Origin: an uncultured Rhodobacterales bacterium
Lineage (GTDB): Bacteria > Pseudomonadota > Alphaproteobacteria > Rhodobacterales > Rhodobacteraceae
Assembly (NCBI GenBank): GCA_903873585.1
Contig: CAIQOV010000023.1
Location: 62,001-126,000 of the forward strand
Direction of reading: 5' to 3'
Length of the DNA stretch: 64,000 bases
The notes under the pieces are model-generated. The model ran no database searches. It saw only the letters and a list, made by a program, of their open reading frames with translations, and had not been told where the DNA came from. The position numbers were made by a program, and so were the translations under genes. Positions 55,491 through 64,000 of the stretch are shown in pieces. Position 1 is the stretch's first letter; every line of letters starts with the position of its first letter.

Positions 55491-55781
55491 ATGAAACGTC
55501 TTGCTGTCCTCTTCGTTCTGCTTGCGGCCTGTTCGCCGCAGGTGGTGGTTGATAAGACCATCGCACGCACTGCGGAAGTGGTGGTTTCGGCTGTCACGGG
55601 CGACGGTGTGGCGCGCTGTGTGGTTGATCATGCCGAACCGTCTGAATTGCAGGTTCTGGCCCGCGATGTTGGCGTGCGGGCCGGCACGCGCACGATTGCG
55701 ATCATCAGCGGCATTCTTGATCGGCCTGATACGCAAACTTGCCTGACGCGCGCCCATCTGACGGTGCCGGTTTTGCAATGA
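55491..55781 (+). CDS. Small lipoprotein upstream of sdhB (first)
   Basis: This 96-residue protein begins MKRLAVLFVLLAACSPQ, a lipoprotein signal with lipobox LAAC. The mature part is only about 80 residues with two cysteines (ARCVVDHAE and QTCLTRAH), which could form a disulfide. I do not recognise the family. The ATG at 55491 follows CAGGAGCG. It overlaps the next gene by ATGA and is read with sdhB. Confidence 0.7.
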   Translation: MKRLAVLFVLLAACSPQVVVDKTIARTAEVVVSAVTGDGVARCVVDHAEPSELQVLARDVGVRAGTRTIAIISGILDRPDTQTCLTRAHLTVPVLQ

Positions 55782-56077
55782 TCCGTGCTGCTTTTGCCCT
55801 TGGCGTGTTGCTTTTGATCTCGGCCTGCGGGCCGATGGATCTTGGCCAAGCGGAACGCGCTTGTGTGGCAGATGCCCAACTCGCGCAGCACCCGCGCGGG
55901 TCGGTGGCGTTTGGCGTGGGGTCTGGCGGGCAGACAGCGGCCACGATTTCCTTAGGTATTTCAACAGATTACTTGCAGAACCGCAACCCTGATGATGTCT
56001 TTGCTGCCTGTGTTCAACAGCGTGCGGGCCAACCGCCCACGCGCCCCTTCTCTGCCATGCCCGGATCGCGGATGTGA
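55778..56077 (+). CDS. Small lipoprotein upstream of sdhB (second)
   Basis: This 99-residue protein has a lipoprotein signal ending in ISAC (Cys18), then a mature part with Cys at ERACVADAQ and FAACVQQRAG. No known domain is visible. Its start overlaps the stop of the preceding gene by 4 bp (ATGA), and sdhB begins 26 bp after its stop. The two lipoproteins probably share one transcript with sdhB. Confidence 0.72.
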   Translation: MIRAAFALGVLLLISACGPMDLGQAERACVADAQLAQHPRGSVAFGVGSGGQTAATISLGISTDYLQNRNPDDVFAACVQQRAGQPPTRPFSAMPGSRM

Positions 56078-56103
56078 TGGCGCACGACTTGAAAGGCTGA
56101 AAA

Positions 56104-56880
56104 ATGGTCCAGTTCACTTTGCCTAAGAATTCCAAGGTCCGCACCGGCAAGACTTGGCCGCGGCCCGATGCAAAGAACGTCCGCAAGTTTCAAATCTATC
56201 GGTGGAGTCCGGATGACGGCGAAAATCCGCGCGTCGACACCTATTTTCTTGATATGGACAAATGCGGCCCGATGGTTCTGGACGCGCTGATCAAGATCAA
56301 AAATGAGATTGATCCGACCCTGACGTTCCGCCGCTCGTGCCGCGAAGGGATTTGCGGGTCTTGTGCGATGAATATCGGCGGGATCAACACTTTGGCCTGT
56401 ATCTACGGCCTTGATGAAGTGCGCGGCGATGTGAAGATTTACCCGCTGCCGCATATGCCCGTCGTCAAAGACCTGATCCCCGACCTGACGCATTTTTACG
56501 CCCAGCACGCCAGCATCATGCCGTGGCTGGAAACCAAAACCAACGCGCCGGCCAAAGAATGGCGTCAGTCGATTGATGACCGCGCCAAGTTGGACGGGGT
56601 TTATGAATGCGTGATGTGCGCGTGCTGCTCGACCTCTTGCCCAAGCTACTGGTGGAACAGCGACAAATACCTTGGCCCCGCCGCCTTGCTGCACGCTTAC
56701 CGTTGGGTGGTCGACAGCCGTGATGAAGCGACCGGCGAGCGTTTGGATGCGCTGGAAGATCCGTTCAAACTGTACCGCTGCCACACGATCATGAACTGCA
56801 CCAAGACTTGCCCCAAGGGGCTTAATCCGGCCAAAGCGATTGCCGAGATCAAGCATATGATGGTCGAACGGGTGGTTTAA
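56104..56880 (+). CDS. sdhB: Succinate dehydrogenase iron-sulfur subunit
   Basis: This 258-residue subunit has all three clusters: [14 protein letters not shown] for 2Fe-2[13 protein letters not shown] for 4Fe-4S, and [17 protein letters not shown] for 3Fe-4S. It carries electrons from SdhA to the quinone site in complex II. It is separated from sdhA by the GT61 and two lipoprotein genes. The sequence is intact, so the complex should assemble if expression is coordinated. Confidence 0.97.
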   Translation: MVQFTLPKNSKVRTGKTWPRPDAKNVRKFQIYRWSPDDGENPRVDTYFLDMDKCGPMVLDALIKIKNEIDPTLTFRRSCREGICGSCAMNIGGINTLACIYGLDEVRGDVKIYPLPHMPVVKDLIPDLTHFYAQHASIMPWLETKTNAPAKEWRQSIDDRAKLDGVYECVMCACCSTSCPSYWWNSDKYLGPAALLHAYRWVVDSRDEATGERLDALEDPFKLYRCHTIMNCTKTCPKGLNPAKAIAEIKHMMVERVV

Positions 56881-56945
56881 CCTTTGCCTGCTTGCAGTTT
56901 GGGGGAGATGTTAGGCATGATCCCCCAACTTTGCAGGAGCCTGCT

Positions 56946-57806
56946 ATGAAGCCCAACATACCCGCCCATCACGCCCCGCTTGATGCGCAAGCGCGCAAAG
57001 CCGTGGCCCCCGTGATATGCTATCCGGTTGACGGCTTGGCCCGCCCTGATCTTGCCCCCTTTCACGCGGCGCGGGTGGGGTGGCGCAAGGTGAGTGAGAC
57101 TTTGGTTCCCCCGCGTGAGGCGCGGTGTTTTGATGTGCCTGCGGGGCATTTCTTTCGCATTACCAGCGTGCAAGGCCCCCAAGTTGGCGATTTGAACCTT
57201 TGGGCGGCGCAAGACCTTTCAGAACGGTTCTTTTCCGGAAAAACTCGCGCTTTGCATGGCACGCATTTGTCAGCGGGTGATCGGATGTGGTCGTGTTTGC
57301 CCTATTTGCGACCCATGGCGCTGATCACCGATGACAGCTTGGATTGGTACGGGTTTGATGCCTTCGGCGGGTCGGTGCATGATGTGATCGGCACGCGCTG
57401 CGACCCTTATACGCATAACCTATTGGGCGGCGGGCAGTATCACCATTGCTGCCATTCGAACCTGACGCGCGCTGTGGCGGACCGCTTCAACCGTCCGCTG
57501 CACGCTGCCGAGTTTGCTGTGCATGATGTGCTGAACGTTTTCATGTGCACGGGCTTTACCCGCGACACGGGGCAATATTTCATGAAAGCCAGCCCCGTGC
57601 GCCCCGGCGATTATCTGGAATTCTTTGCCGAGATTGATCTGGTCGGCGGATTGTCAGCCTGCCCCGGTGGCGATTGTTCGACGCTGCATTCGTCAGACCA
57701 AGCCGCCTGCCATCCCTTGTTGGTTGAGGTGTTTGCGCCCCTTTACCCTCCCGCAGGGTGGGTTGCACCGCAAGCCAATGGGTATGATCGCAGCCACGGG
57801 CTTTAG
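56946..57806 (+). CDS. DUF1989 family protein (urea carboxylase-associated type)
   Basis: This 286-residue protein matches DUF1989: FDVPAGHFFRITSVQGPQVGDLNLWA, HGTHLSAGDRMWSCLPYLRPMALITDD, and TRCDPYTHNLLGGGQYHHCCHSN with conserved His/Cys. The domain is common in urea or amino-acid degradation loci but has no proven reaction; histidine and cysteine residues could bind metal. It ends convergent with the phosphatase gene, sharing overlapping stops. Confidence 0.83.
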   Translation: MKPNIPAHHAPLDAQARKAVAPVICYPVDGLARPDLAPFHAARVGWRKVSETLVPPREARCFDVPAGHFFRITSVQGPQVGDLNLWAAQDLSERFFSGKTRALHGTHLSAGDRMWSCLPYLRPMALITDDSLDWYGFDAFGGSVHDVIGTRCDPYTHNLLGGGQYHHCCHSNLTRAVADRFNRPLHAAEFAVHDVLNVFMCTGFTRDTGQYFMKASPVRPGDYLEFFAEIDLVGGLSACPGGDCSTLHSSDQAACHPLLVEVFAPLYPPAGWVAPQANGYDRSHGL

Positions 57807-58267
57807 GCGGGGTCAGCCTCTTCTGGTGGGCCGAAACGGGCGGCCATGCGCTCGCAGATTTGATCGCGGGCTTGGCGATAGGCCGACAGTTTGGCATCAC
57901 GGCTTTCGCCTATGCCTGTCGGGTCAAGGATCGGCCAATATTCCACGCTCAGGTGATAGTGCCGCGTCAGTTCCAGTGCCAAGCGTTGGCTGGCGGGCGA
58001 CAGGGCTATGACAACATCATACTGCCCCAAATCATCGCCCCACGCCTGCATCTCTTGAAACGAGCGTGATCTGTGGCGCGCCAGTTCGACGCCCAACTCC
58101 TGACAGACCGCGATGGAAAAGCCGTCAATCTCCATATCGTTTTTCACGCCAGCCGATTGGACATAGACCTTTTGGCCGTAGAACTTTTTCATGATCCCTT
58201 CGGCCATGGGCGAGCGCACAGCATTGTGGTCGCAGCAGAATAGGACTGAGGAGGGGAGGTTGCCCAT
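57803..58267 (-). CDS. Low-molecular-weight phosphatase family protein
   Basis: This 154-residue protein has the LMW-phosphatase/arsenate-reductase fold. Its P-loop is CDHNAVRSPMAEG with Cys12 and Arg18 (C-X5-R), and DPTG near residue 117 is in the region of the general acid. The CX5R geometry suggests phosphatase chemistry, but the Asp-His-Asn loop is unusual, so substrate is open. It is 1 bp downstream of the UPF0262 gene and forms the hisD-UPF0262-phosphatase cluster. Confidence 0.83.
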   Translation of the reverse strand: MGNLPSSVLFCCDHNAVRSPMAEGIMKKFYGQKVYVQSAGVKNDMEIDGFSIAVCQELGVELARHRSRSFQEMQAWGDDLGQYDVVIALSPASQRLALELTRHYHLSVEYWPILDPTGIGESRDAKLSAYRQARDQICERMAARFGPPEEADPA

Positions 58268-58268
58268 T

Positions 58269-58739
58269 TCAGCCCCAGTGCATCACGCAGATCAGGGTGA
58301 ACAGGCGGCGCGCGGTGGCGCTGTCAACCAGCGCTTTGCCCTCTAGCCGTTCTTGCAAAACCCGCGCCCCTTCATTGTGAATGCCGCGACGGGCCATGTC
58401 GATCGCTTCGATTTGCGAAGGGGGCAGGCGTTTGACCGCTTCGAAATAGCTTTCGCAGATTTGGAAATAGTCTTTCACCACTTGGCGGAACGGCCCAAGC
58501 GACAGGTGAAATTCGGCCACCTTTTGCGCGGCTTGGTCTGATATGGCAAAGACCAAGCGCCCTTCGCGGATGGCAAGGCTTAGATGGTAAGGGCCGGGGA
58601 ATTCGGCGGCGCGGGGGATGGCGAAGCTGTTGTCTTCCAGCAGATCAAAGATCGCGACTTTGCGTTCTTGGTCAATTTCCGCCGTGGGGGCGGCAAGGCC
58701 ACGGTCGTCAAGGTCAATAGCGCAGATGCGGTTGGTCAT
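58269..58739 (-). CDS. UPF0262 family protein
   Basis: This 156-residue protein matches the alphaproteobacterial UPF0262 family: ICAIDLDD at the start, ERKVAIFDLLEDNSF, and IDMARRGIHNEGARVLQERLEGK. No function is known. It overlaps the hisD stop by 4 bp (ATGA), as in other alphaproteobacteria. Confidence 0.9.
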   Translation of the reverse strand: MTNRICAIDLDDRGLAAPTAEIDQERKVAIFDLLEDNSFAIPRAAEFPGPYHLSLAIREGRLVFAISDQAAQKVAEFHLSLGPFRQVVKDYFQICESYFEAVKRLPPSQIEAIDMARRGIHNEGARVLQERLEGKALVDSATARRLFTLICVMHWG

Positions 58740-60046
58740 GCCGCCCCCCCGTTCAGCGCATCAAGCCGTGCGCGCACCGAAAGGCCGTGGGCTTGCAGGC
58801 TTTCTGACTGTGCCAAGCGTTCGGCGGCGGGGCCGATGGCTGCAAGGGCCGCTGGCGTCATCTTGGCAAGGGTGGTGCGTTTCAGAAAATCCATCACTGA
58901 CAGCCCGCTGGAAAACCGCGCCGAACGTGCGGTGGGCAGCACGTGGTTCGGCCCGCCAACGTAATCGCCGATGGCCTCTGGTGTCCATGCCCCTAAGAAG
59001 ATTGCACCTGCATGGATGGTTTTTTGCGCCAAAGCGTCGGGGTTGGCCACGCACAGTTCAAGATGTTCAGGCGCGATGCGGTTCGAAAGCGCTGCCGCTT
59101 CGTCCAAATCGCGCACCGTGATCACAGCACCGTTGTGCGCCCAAGATGCCCCCGCAATCGCGCGGCGTTGCAGGGTTTGCAGGCGCGCTTCCACCGCTGC
59201 CGCCACCGCACGGCCAAAGGTTGCGTCTGTGGTGATCAAAATCGACTGCGCGCTTTCGTCGTGTTCGGCTTGCGACAGCAGGTCTAGGGCTATCCAATCG
59301 GGGTTGTTCTCGGCATCGGCGATGACCAGAATTTCGGAAGGGCCTGCGATCATATCAATGCCCACGCGCCCAAACACCCGCCGTTTGGCAGCGGCAACAT
59401 AGGCGTTACCGGGGCCGGTGATTTTATCGACCGGGGCAATGGTGGCTGTGCCATAGGCCAGCGCCGCAATCGCCTGCGCGCCGCCGATGCGGTAAACGGT
59501 ATCAACGCCCGCAATCTGGGCAGCCAGCAAAACCAAGGGGTTGACCACGCCGTTCGGTGTGGGACAAGCGACCACCAGATGCTGCACGCCAGCCACTTTG
59601 GCGGGAACGGCGTTCATCAAAACGGATGACGGATAAGACGCCAGCCCCCCCGGCACATAAAGCCCCGCCGCTGAAACGGGCGTCCAGCGCCAGCCGAGTT
59701 CGGCACCCACCCCGTCTGTCCACTGCGCATTTTGCGGCATTTGGCGGCTGTGATAGGCGCGGATGCGGTCTGCGGCGAGTTCCAGCGCTGCGCGATCTTG
59801 TGGCGAGACTTTGGCGCATTCCTGCGCAATCTCATCAGGCGAAAAGGCCATGGTTTGTGCGGTTAGGGCGGTGCGGTCAAACTTGGCGGTCAGTTCAATC
59901 ACCGCCGCATCGCCGCGCGCGCGCACATCGGCGATGATGGCGGCCACGGCTTGGTCGACATCCTCTGCCTCTTCGCGCTTCAGGCCCAAAAGGGCCTGAA
60001 AACGGGGTTCAAAATCCGAGTCTTGAGTGGATAGGAACAGGGGCAT
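58736..60046 (-). CDS. hisD: Histidinol dehydrogenase
   Basis: This 436-residue enzyme has the conserved YVPGGLASYPSSVLMNAVPAKVAG region near residue 135. The NAD and zinc residues occur in QAEHDESAQSILIT and in the C-terminal GPNHVLPTARSARFSSGLSV. It oxidises histidinol to histidine in two steps. The ATG at 60046 (MPLFLSTQDSD) was chosen; the frame continues to 60199 without support. It heads the UPF0262 and phosphatase genes. Confidence 0.96.
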   Translation of the reverse strand: MPLFLSTQDSDFEPRFQALLGLKREEAEDVDQAVAAIIADVRARGDAAVIELTAKFDRTALTAQTMAFSPDEIAQECAKVSPQDRAALELAADRIRAYHSRQMPQNAQWTDGVGAELGWRWTPVSAAGLYVPGGLASYPSSVLMNAVPAKVAGVQHLVVACPTPNGVVNPLVLLAAQIAGVDTVYRIGGAQAIAALAYGTATIAPVDKITGPGNAYVAAAKRRVFGRVGIDMIAGPSEILVIADAENNPDWIALDLLSQAEHDESAQSILITTDATFGRAVAAAVEARLQTLQRRAIAGASWAHNGAVITVRDLDEAAALSNRIAPEHLELCVANPDALAQKTIHAGAIFLGAWTPEAIGDYVGGPNHVLPTARSARFSSGLSVMDFLKRTTLAKMTPAALAAIGPAAERLAQSESLQAHGLSVRARLDALNGGAA

Positions 60047-60110
60047 GGCACAACCTTTTGCTTTGGGCTTCCTTAGCGTCAGGTCAGGTTTGCTGCAAGG
60101 CGCGGCTTGC

Positions 60111-61124
60111 CTAGGCCACCGTGCCGAAATGCGAAAAGCGGTGGGGCGACAGGCCGTATTTCTTGCGAAAGCTTTTTGAAAAGTGTGACGCGCTGGCAAA
60201 GCCGCAGGCCACCGCCACTTCGGTCACTTTCATATCGGTTTCAGCCAGCAAGGCCCGCCCGCGCGCAAGGCGCAGGTCGTTCATATAGCGAACGGGGGTG
60301 ATGCCCAGATGGGCTGAGAACAGCCGTTCAATCTGGCGGCGTGACAGGGCCAAATGGGCAGCGCAGGCGTCAAGGTCGAAATCCTCTTCGATCCGCGCTT
60401 CCAAGAACGCCGCCGCTTGCAGCAGTTTCTCGTGCCGTGTGCCCAAGCGCGCCGCCATCGAGGTGGTTTGCTGATCCGCCTCGTCGCGCTTTTGCGTCAA
60501 CAGGCACATATTCATCACCTCTTGGCCCAAGGCAGCACCGTGGCGCCCGGCGATCAGCTTCAGCATCAGGTCGGCAGCGGCAACCCCGCCGGCACAGGTC
60601 ATCACGCGGTCGTCGATGCAGAACACTTGGCGGGCGGGGGGCATATCGGGGTGTTGTTCGACAAAGGCGGGGATATTGTCCCAATGCAGGGTAAACTTGC
60701 GCCCTTTCAGAATGCCCGCTGCGGCCAGTGCATAGGCCCCCGTGCAAAGCCCGCCCACAATGCGCCCGCGCCGCCAAAGGGCGCGCAGCCAATCACCCAA
60801 GGCTTGGGTCGCCTTGCCTTCGGGTTCCACGCCCGACACAACAAAGACAATCCCGTCAGGCTGGGCGGTGGCCCAAGGCCCATCGACCACGATCGGCACG
60901 CCGTTGGAACAGGCCACGGGAAGGCCGTCATCCGATAGAACCTGCCAGCGAAACAGCACCTGACCGGTCAGTTGGTTGGCCATGCGCAGGGGTTCTAATG
61001 CGGCGGCAAAGGCCAGCATGGTGAACTTTGGCAACAAAACAAAGGTCACGTTCAGCGGGCGGTCTTGCGCCGTCACGCTGACATGGGCTGCGCCCTTAGA
61101 GACGAATTTGACCGTTTCCTGCAT
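60111..61124 (-). CDS. GlxA-family transcriptional regulator (DJ-1/PfpI plus AraC domain)
   Basis: This 337-residue protein has an N-terminal DJ-1/PfpI-like domain with the elbow GGLCTGAYALAAAGIL (Cys in the nucleophile position) and a C-terminal AraC DNA-binding domain (VAVACGFASASHFSKSFRKKYGLSPHRF). Related GlxA-type regulators control carnitine, choline or glycine-betaine use, but the inducer here is unknown. I chose the ATG at 61124 with GGGAG upstream; an in-frame TTG at 61145 is the alternative. Confidence 0.9.
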   Translation of the reverse strand: MQETVKFVSKGAAHVSVTAQDRPLNVTFVLLPKFTMLAFAAALEPLRMANQLTGQVLFRWQVLSDDGLPVACSNGVPIVVDGPWATAQPDGIVFVVSGVEPEGKATQALGDWLRALWRRGRIVGGLCTGAYALAAAGILKGRKFTLHWDNIPAFVEQHPDMPPARQVFCIDDRVMTCAGGVAAADLMLKLIAGRHGAALGQEVMNMCLLTQKRDEADQQTTSMAARLGTRHEKLLQAAAFLEARIEEDFDLDACAAHLALSRRQIERLFSAHLGITPVRYMNDLRLARGRALLAETDMKVTEVAVACGFASASHFSKSFRKKYGLSPHRFSHFGTVA

Positions 61125-61184
61125 AAACTGCTCCCGTAGGGTCAAACTAGCACAGATCGGCAGCTTTGCATCAGGGCAAGGGCC

Positions 61185-62903
61185 TTAGGTGCGGACGCCT
61201 GCGAATTTCACCTGCCACTCGGCGCGTTCCTCATCGGTGATCTTGCGAAACAGGTTTTCGGGCACGGCGAATGCGTGGCCTGCGGGCAGGGCGCGGATTG
61301 CGGCGTGTACGTCGCTGGGCCATGTCCAATCGGTGCTGTTCAGCGCTGTCATCATAGAAGCGGCTGCATCGGGGATGAAGGGGGCAGACACGATGGCGTA
61401 GATGCGGATCAGGTTCAGCGCCAGCCTGATCATGGCTTGGGCTTGGTCGGGATCGGTTTTCACCACGCTCCACGGAGCGGCGGATTGCAGATATTCGTTG
61501 CCAACCACCCAAATGCCGCGCAGTTCGGCTGCGGCTTTGCGCACTTCCATCTGGGCCATCAGGGTTTCATACATGCGAAGGCGTGCGCCCAGATCGGCAA
61601 TCAGCGCGGTTTCTTGCGCGCCAAAGGTGCCCCCTGCGGGAATGGCATCGCCGAACTTCGACTTGGCAAACTTGGTGACACGGCTGACCAGATTGCCCAA
61701 AACATCTGCGAGGTCTTTGTTGACCGAGGCTTGGAAATTCTCCCACGTAAACTCGGCATCGCTGCTTTCGGGGGCGTGCGATAGCAACCACCAGCGCCAG
61801 TAATCCGGTGGCAGGATCGACAGGGCTTGATCCATAAACACCCCGCGCCCGCGCGAGGTAGAGAACTGGCCGCCGTCATAGTTGAGGTAATTGAACGACT
61901 TCAGGTAATCGACCATCTTCCACGGCTCGCCAGACCCTAGGATCGTGGCGGGGAAAGACAGGGTGTGGAAGGGCACGTTGTCTTTGCCCATGAACTGATA
62001 ATAGGTGACATCGGAAGCCCCCTTATCGGTGCGCCACCAGCGTTCCCAAGCGTCATCGCCCAAGCCGTTCGCATCGGCCCATTCGGCGGTGCCTGCGATA
62101 TATTCGATGGGGGCGTCGAACCAGACGTAGAAAACCTTGCCCTCCATCCCCGGCCAAGGTTGGTCGCCGCGCTTGACCGGAATGCCCCAGTGCAAATCGC
62201 GCGTGATGCCACGGTCTTGCAACCCGTCACCATCGTTCAGCCATTTCTTGGCGATAGAGGTCGTCAAGATCGGCCAATCGTGCTTAGAGTCGATCCACGC
62301 TTCCAGCTTATCGCGCAAGCTGCGCTGCATCAGATACAGGTGCTTGGTTTCGCGCACCTCTAGGTTGGTTGATCCTGACACGGTGGAATGGGGGTTGATC
62401 AGGTCGGTCGGGTCTAGCTGCTTGGTGCAATTGTCGCACTGATCGCCCCGGGCTGAGGTGTAGCCGCAGTTCGGGCAGGTGCCTTCGATATAGCGGTCGG
62501 GCAGAAAGCGGCCATCGTCGATGGAATAGACTTGGCTTTCCGCCACTTCGCGGATCAGGCCATTGTCGGCCAGAACGCCTGCGAAATGCTGGGTCAGCTT
62601 GTGGTTGCGCTGGCTTGACGAGCGGCCGAAATGGTCGAACGACAGCCGGAACCCGCGCGCGATTTCGGCCTGCACATCGTGCATTTCGGCGCAATAGTCT
62701 TCAACCGGCTTGCCCGCTTTGGCAGCGGCCAGTTCGGCGGGCGTGCCGTGTTCGTCGGTGGCGCAGATGAACATCACCTCGTGCCCACGCGCCCGCGAAT
62801 AGCGCGCAAACAGGTCGGCGGGCAGCTGGCTGCCCACCAGATTGCCCAAGTGCTTGATTCCGTTGATGTAAGGAATGGCCGAGGTGATCAGTATCCGTGC
62901 CAT
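61185..62903 (-). CDS. metG: Methionyl-tRNA synthetase
   Basis: This 572-residue class I synthetase has the HIGH-like [11 protein letters not shown] at residues 12-22. The zinc-binding [17 protein letters not shown] lies near residue 145 (two CXXC pairs). The KMSKS loop is replaced by QFSTSRG. A C-terminal anticodon-binding helical bundle follows. It has no C-terminal dimerisation OB domain. It charges methionine onto initiator and elongator tRNA. The start at 62903 ([15 protein letters not shown]) is the normal MetRS start. Confidence 0.95.
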   Translation of the reverse strand: MARILITSAIPYINGIKHLGNLVGSQLPADLFARYSRARGHEVMFICATDEHGTPAELAAAKAGKPVEDYCAEMHDVQAEIARGFRLSFDHFGRSSSQRNHKLTQHFAGVLADNGLIREVAESQVYSIDDGRFLPDRYIEGTCPNCGYTSARGDQCDNCTKQLDPTDLINPHSTVSGSTNLEVRETKHLYLMQRSLRDKLEAWIDSKHDWPILTTSIAKKWLNDGDGLQDRGITRDLHWGIPVKRGDQPWPGMEGKVFYVWFDAPIEYIAGTAEWADANGLGDDAWERWWRTDKGASDVTYYQFMGKDNVPFHTLSFPATILGSGEPWKMVDYLKSFNYLNYDGGQFSTSRGRGVFMDQALSILPPDYWRWWLLSHAPESSDAEFTWENFQASVNKDLADVLGNLVSRVTKFAKSKFGDAIPAGGTFGAQETALIADLGARLRMYETLMAQMEVRKAAAELRGIWVVGNEYLQSAAPWSVVKTDPDQAQAMIRLALNLIRIYAIVSAPFIPDAAASMMTALNSTDWTWPSDVHAAIRALPAGHAFAVPENLFRKITDEERAEWQVKFAGVRT

Positions 62904-62970
62904 GTTGCGCCCCTTAATCCAGTTTCGCCCTCGTTTAGCGCAAGCCGCAGCCAAGGGCCATATGCTTGCG

Positions 62971-63639
62971 TTAACTTGGGGTGTCGTCGGGCAAAACCCT
63001 GCCCTGCAAAAGGGCGGGGCCACTGGCATCGGCGGCACGGCGCGATAGGTGAAAGCGCGCCTCGGGTGCCATGCGGGCGCGCAGGCGGTGCAAGACCCAA
63101 GCGCTGTGGCGCTGGGTTAAGGTTGATCCGGTGGGGGCAGGGGCCATGTGCCAGCGGCTTTCGATGCCCTGCGCGCCACCCTTGTCAGGCGTTAGCAGCA
63201 GGCCAAGGGGCGGCAGACGGCCCGCATGACGGGCGGCTTCGGCCCCCGTTTCGGCGGCCAAATGCAGGCGGCGCACGGGGGTCAGCGCGGGGGGGGCGGG
63301 CAGTTCGGCCAGCACCAAGGGCACAGCGCCGGAACGCAACGCCTCCTCCATCGACCACAGCAGGTCTTCGGGGCGGCGCGCGCGGGCAAACAGGATGCGG
63401 CCGGGGTCGGCCAGTTCGGCCAGACCGGGTGGATAGAGGCGTTCGGGCACCCAGCCGGGGCTGATCCACAAAACCGGCCCCTGACTTTCGCCCATGATCA
63501 GTGCCGCCAAAGCGGTGCGCGCAGGCCCGCACACCTCATGCACCCGCCCGCGCGCCAAGCTTAACCCCAGCCCGCCGGGCAAGGGCTGGGCGGGCCAAGG
63601 TTTGCGCCCCTCGGGGCTATGAAGAATCGCTAGGGCCAT
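62971..63639 (-). CDS. imuA: ImuA-like (RecA/SulA-related) protein
   Basis: This 222-residue protein matches ImuA: RVHEVCGP in place of the usual Walker A region, [37 protein letters not shown] and [12 protein letters not shown]. In the ImuA-ImuB-DnaE2 cassette it helps error-prone translesion synthesis. The usual downstream partners imuB and dnaE2 are absent; metG follows. The P-loop (CGPARTALA) lacks the GKT/S residues, so ATP binding is doubtful. Confidence 0.75.
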   Translation of the reverse strand: MALAILHSPEGRKPWPAQPLPGGLGLSLARGRVHEVCGPARTALAALIMGESQGPVLWISPGWVPERLYPPGLAELADPGRILFARARRPEDLLWSMEEALRSGAVPLVLAELPAPPALTPVRRLHLAAETGAEAARHAGRLPPLGLLLTPDKGGAQGIESRWHMAPAPTGSTLTQRHSAWVLHRLRARMAPEARFHLSRRAADASGPALLQGRVLPDDTPS

Positions 63640-63733
63640 GCGGGTAGGGTAGCGTGTTCCTGATACGTTCTCAATCCCGTGGCTTTCCTTTGCGCCTGTC
63701 TCGCCCTACCTTCTTGCCAAACAGGAGATTGCA

Positions 63734-64000
63734 ATGCGCCAGATTGATTTGGGACGGACAGGGATCAAAGTGTCTGAACTGTGCCTTGGCACGATGACAT
63801 GGGGCACGCAGAACAGCGAAGCCGAAGGCCATGCGCAGATGGATATGGCTTTAAGCCAAGGCGTGAATTTCTGGGACACGGCCGAGATGTATCCCGTCAA
63901 CCCCGTGTCGAAAGAAACCGCAGGGCGCACTGAATCGATCATCGGCACTTGGTTCGCCGCGCGCGGTGGGCGCGAACGGGTGGTTTTGGCCACCAAGATC
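63734..64000 (+). CDS. Aldo/keto reductase (N-terminal part, continues beyond window)
   Basis: The frame starts at the ATG at 63734 with AGGAGA upstream and runs open to the window end. It reads MRQIDLGRTGIKVSELCLGTMTWG, then WDTAEMYPVNPVSKE with the catalytic Asp and Tyr, and VLATKI with the Lys. This is the NADPH-dependent aldo/keto reductase family. The WGTQNSEAEGH segment resembles the E. coli Tas/YdjG-like subgroup. The C-terminal part is not visible. Confidence 0.88.
   Translation, partial: MRQIDLGRTGIKVSELCLGTMTWGTQNSEAEGHAQMDMALSQGVNFWDTAEMYPVNPVSKETAGRTESIIGTWFAARGGRERVVLATKI

Overview
This window reads as a GC-rich alphaproteobacterial chromosome of the Rhodobacteraceae (Rhodobacter/Roseobacter relatives). 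The evidence is gcrA, UPF0262 next to hisD, DUF1467, DUF2125, DUF6455 and DUF1737 genes, an alphaproteobacterial sucCD-odhAB-lpd operon, and ethylmalonyl-CoA pathway genes (mce, mcl2, mch) around mdh. No rRNA, tRNA, CRISPR array, transposase, integrase or phage gene was seen. Almost all of it is core chromosome, densely packed with ATGA overlaps and convergent shared stops.

Layout. 1-3.2 kb: minus-strand sulfur/redox genes (homocysteine methyltransferase fragment, GFA protein, free-Met-sulfoxide reductase, gamma-glutamyltransferase, HspQ). 3.4-12 kb: lysozyme-like lipoprotein, lolA, a palindrome-rich gap, ftsK, dapC-type aminotransferase, amidase, UbiH-type hydroxylase. 12-19 kb: aspS, GNAT, DUF167, nitroreductase, DUF1467-mce, a receiver protein, a DUF6455 gene behind a perfect FNR box, an IMPACT-family protein, and an orphan pstS behind a Pho box. 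19.7-31.8 kb: CDGSH protein, rimO, gcrA, HMCES/YedK, kdgK, aldo/keto reductase, YegD-like Hsp70, rpsD, hisC-tyrC-extensin, DUF2125, ChaC-like. 31.9-34.7 kb: a MotA/TolQ-like plus long-coiled-coil OmpA/MotB-like stator pair of unknown role. 34.9-43.1 kb: lpd, MAPEG, odhB, odhA, sucD, sucC. 43.3-50.2 kb: methyltransferase, pepT, mdh, TauE-type permease, mcl2-nnrU-DUF1737-mch. 50.3-56.9 kb: metallopeptidase lipoprotein, sdhCDA, an AT-rich glycosyltransferase-61 gene, two small lipoproteins, sdhB. 56.9-64 kb: DUF1989, phosphatase/UPF0262/hisD, GlxA-type regulator, metG, orphan imuA-like gene, start of an aldo/keto reductase.

The functional core is the lower TCA cycle (odhAB-lpd, sucCD, sdhCDAB, mdh) together with ethylmalonyl-CoA steps that feed it (mcl2, mch, mce). 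A TGTGATCACA palindrome occurs twice, 21 bp apart, before sucC and once before sdhC, which suggests one regulator for both operons.

The most unusual parts are the stator-like pair, the TGTGATCACA operators, the foreign-looking gene inside the sdh operon with a fresh promoter behind it, and two dispersed intergenic repeat families. One of these has its hairpin module amplified four times at 34.7 kb. I did not find a complete, clearly novel multi-gene system; the stator-like pair is the best candidate.
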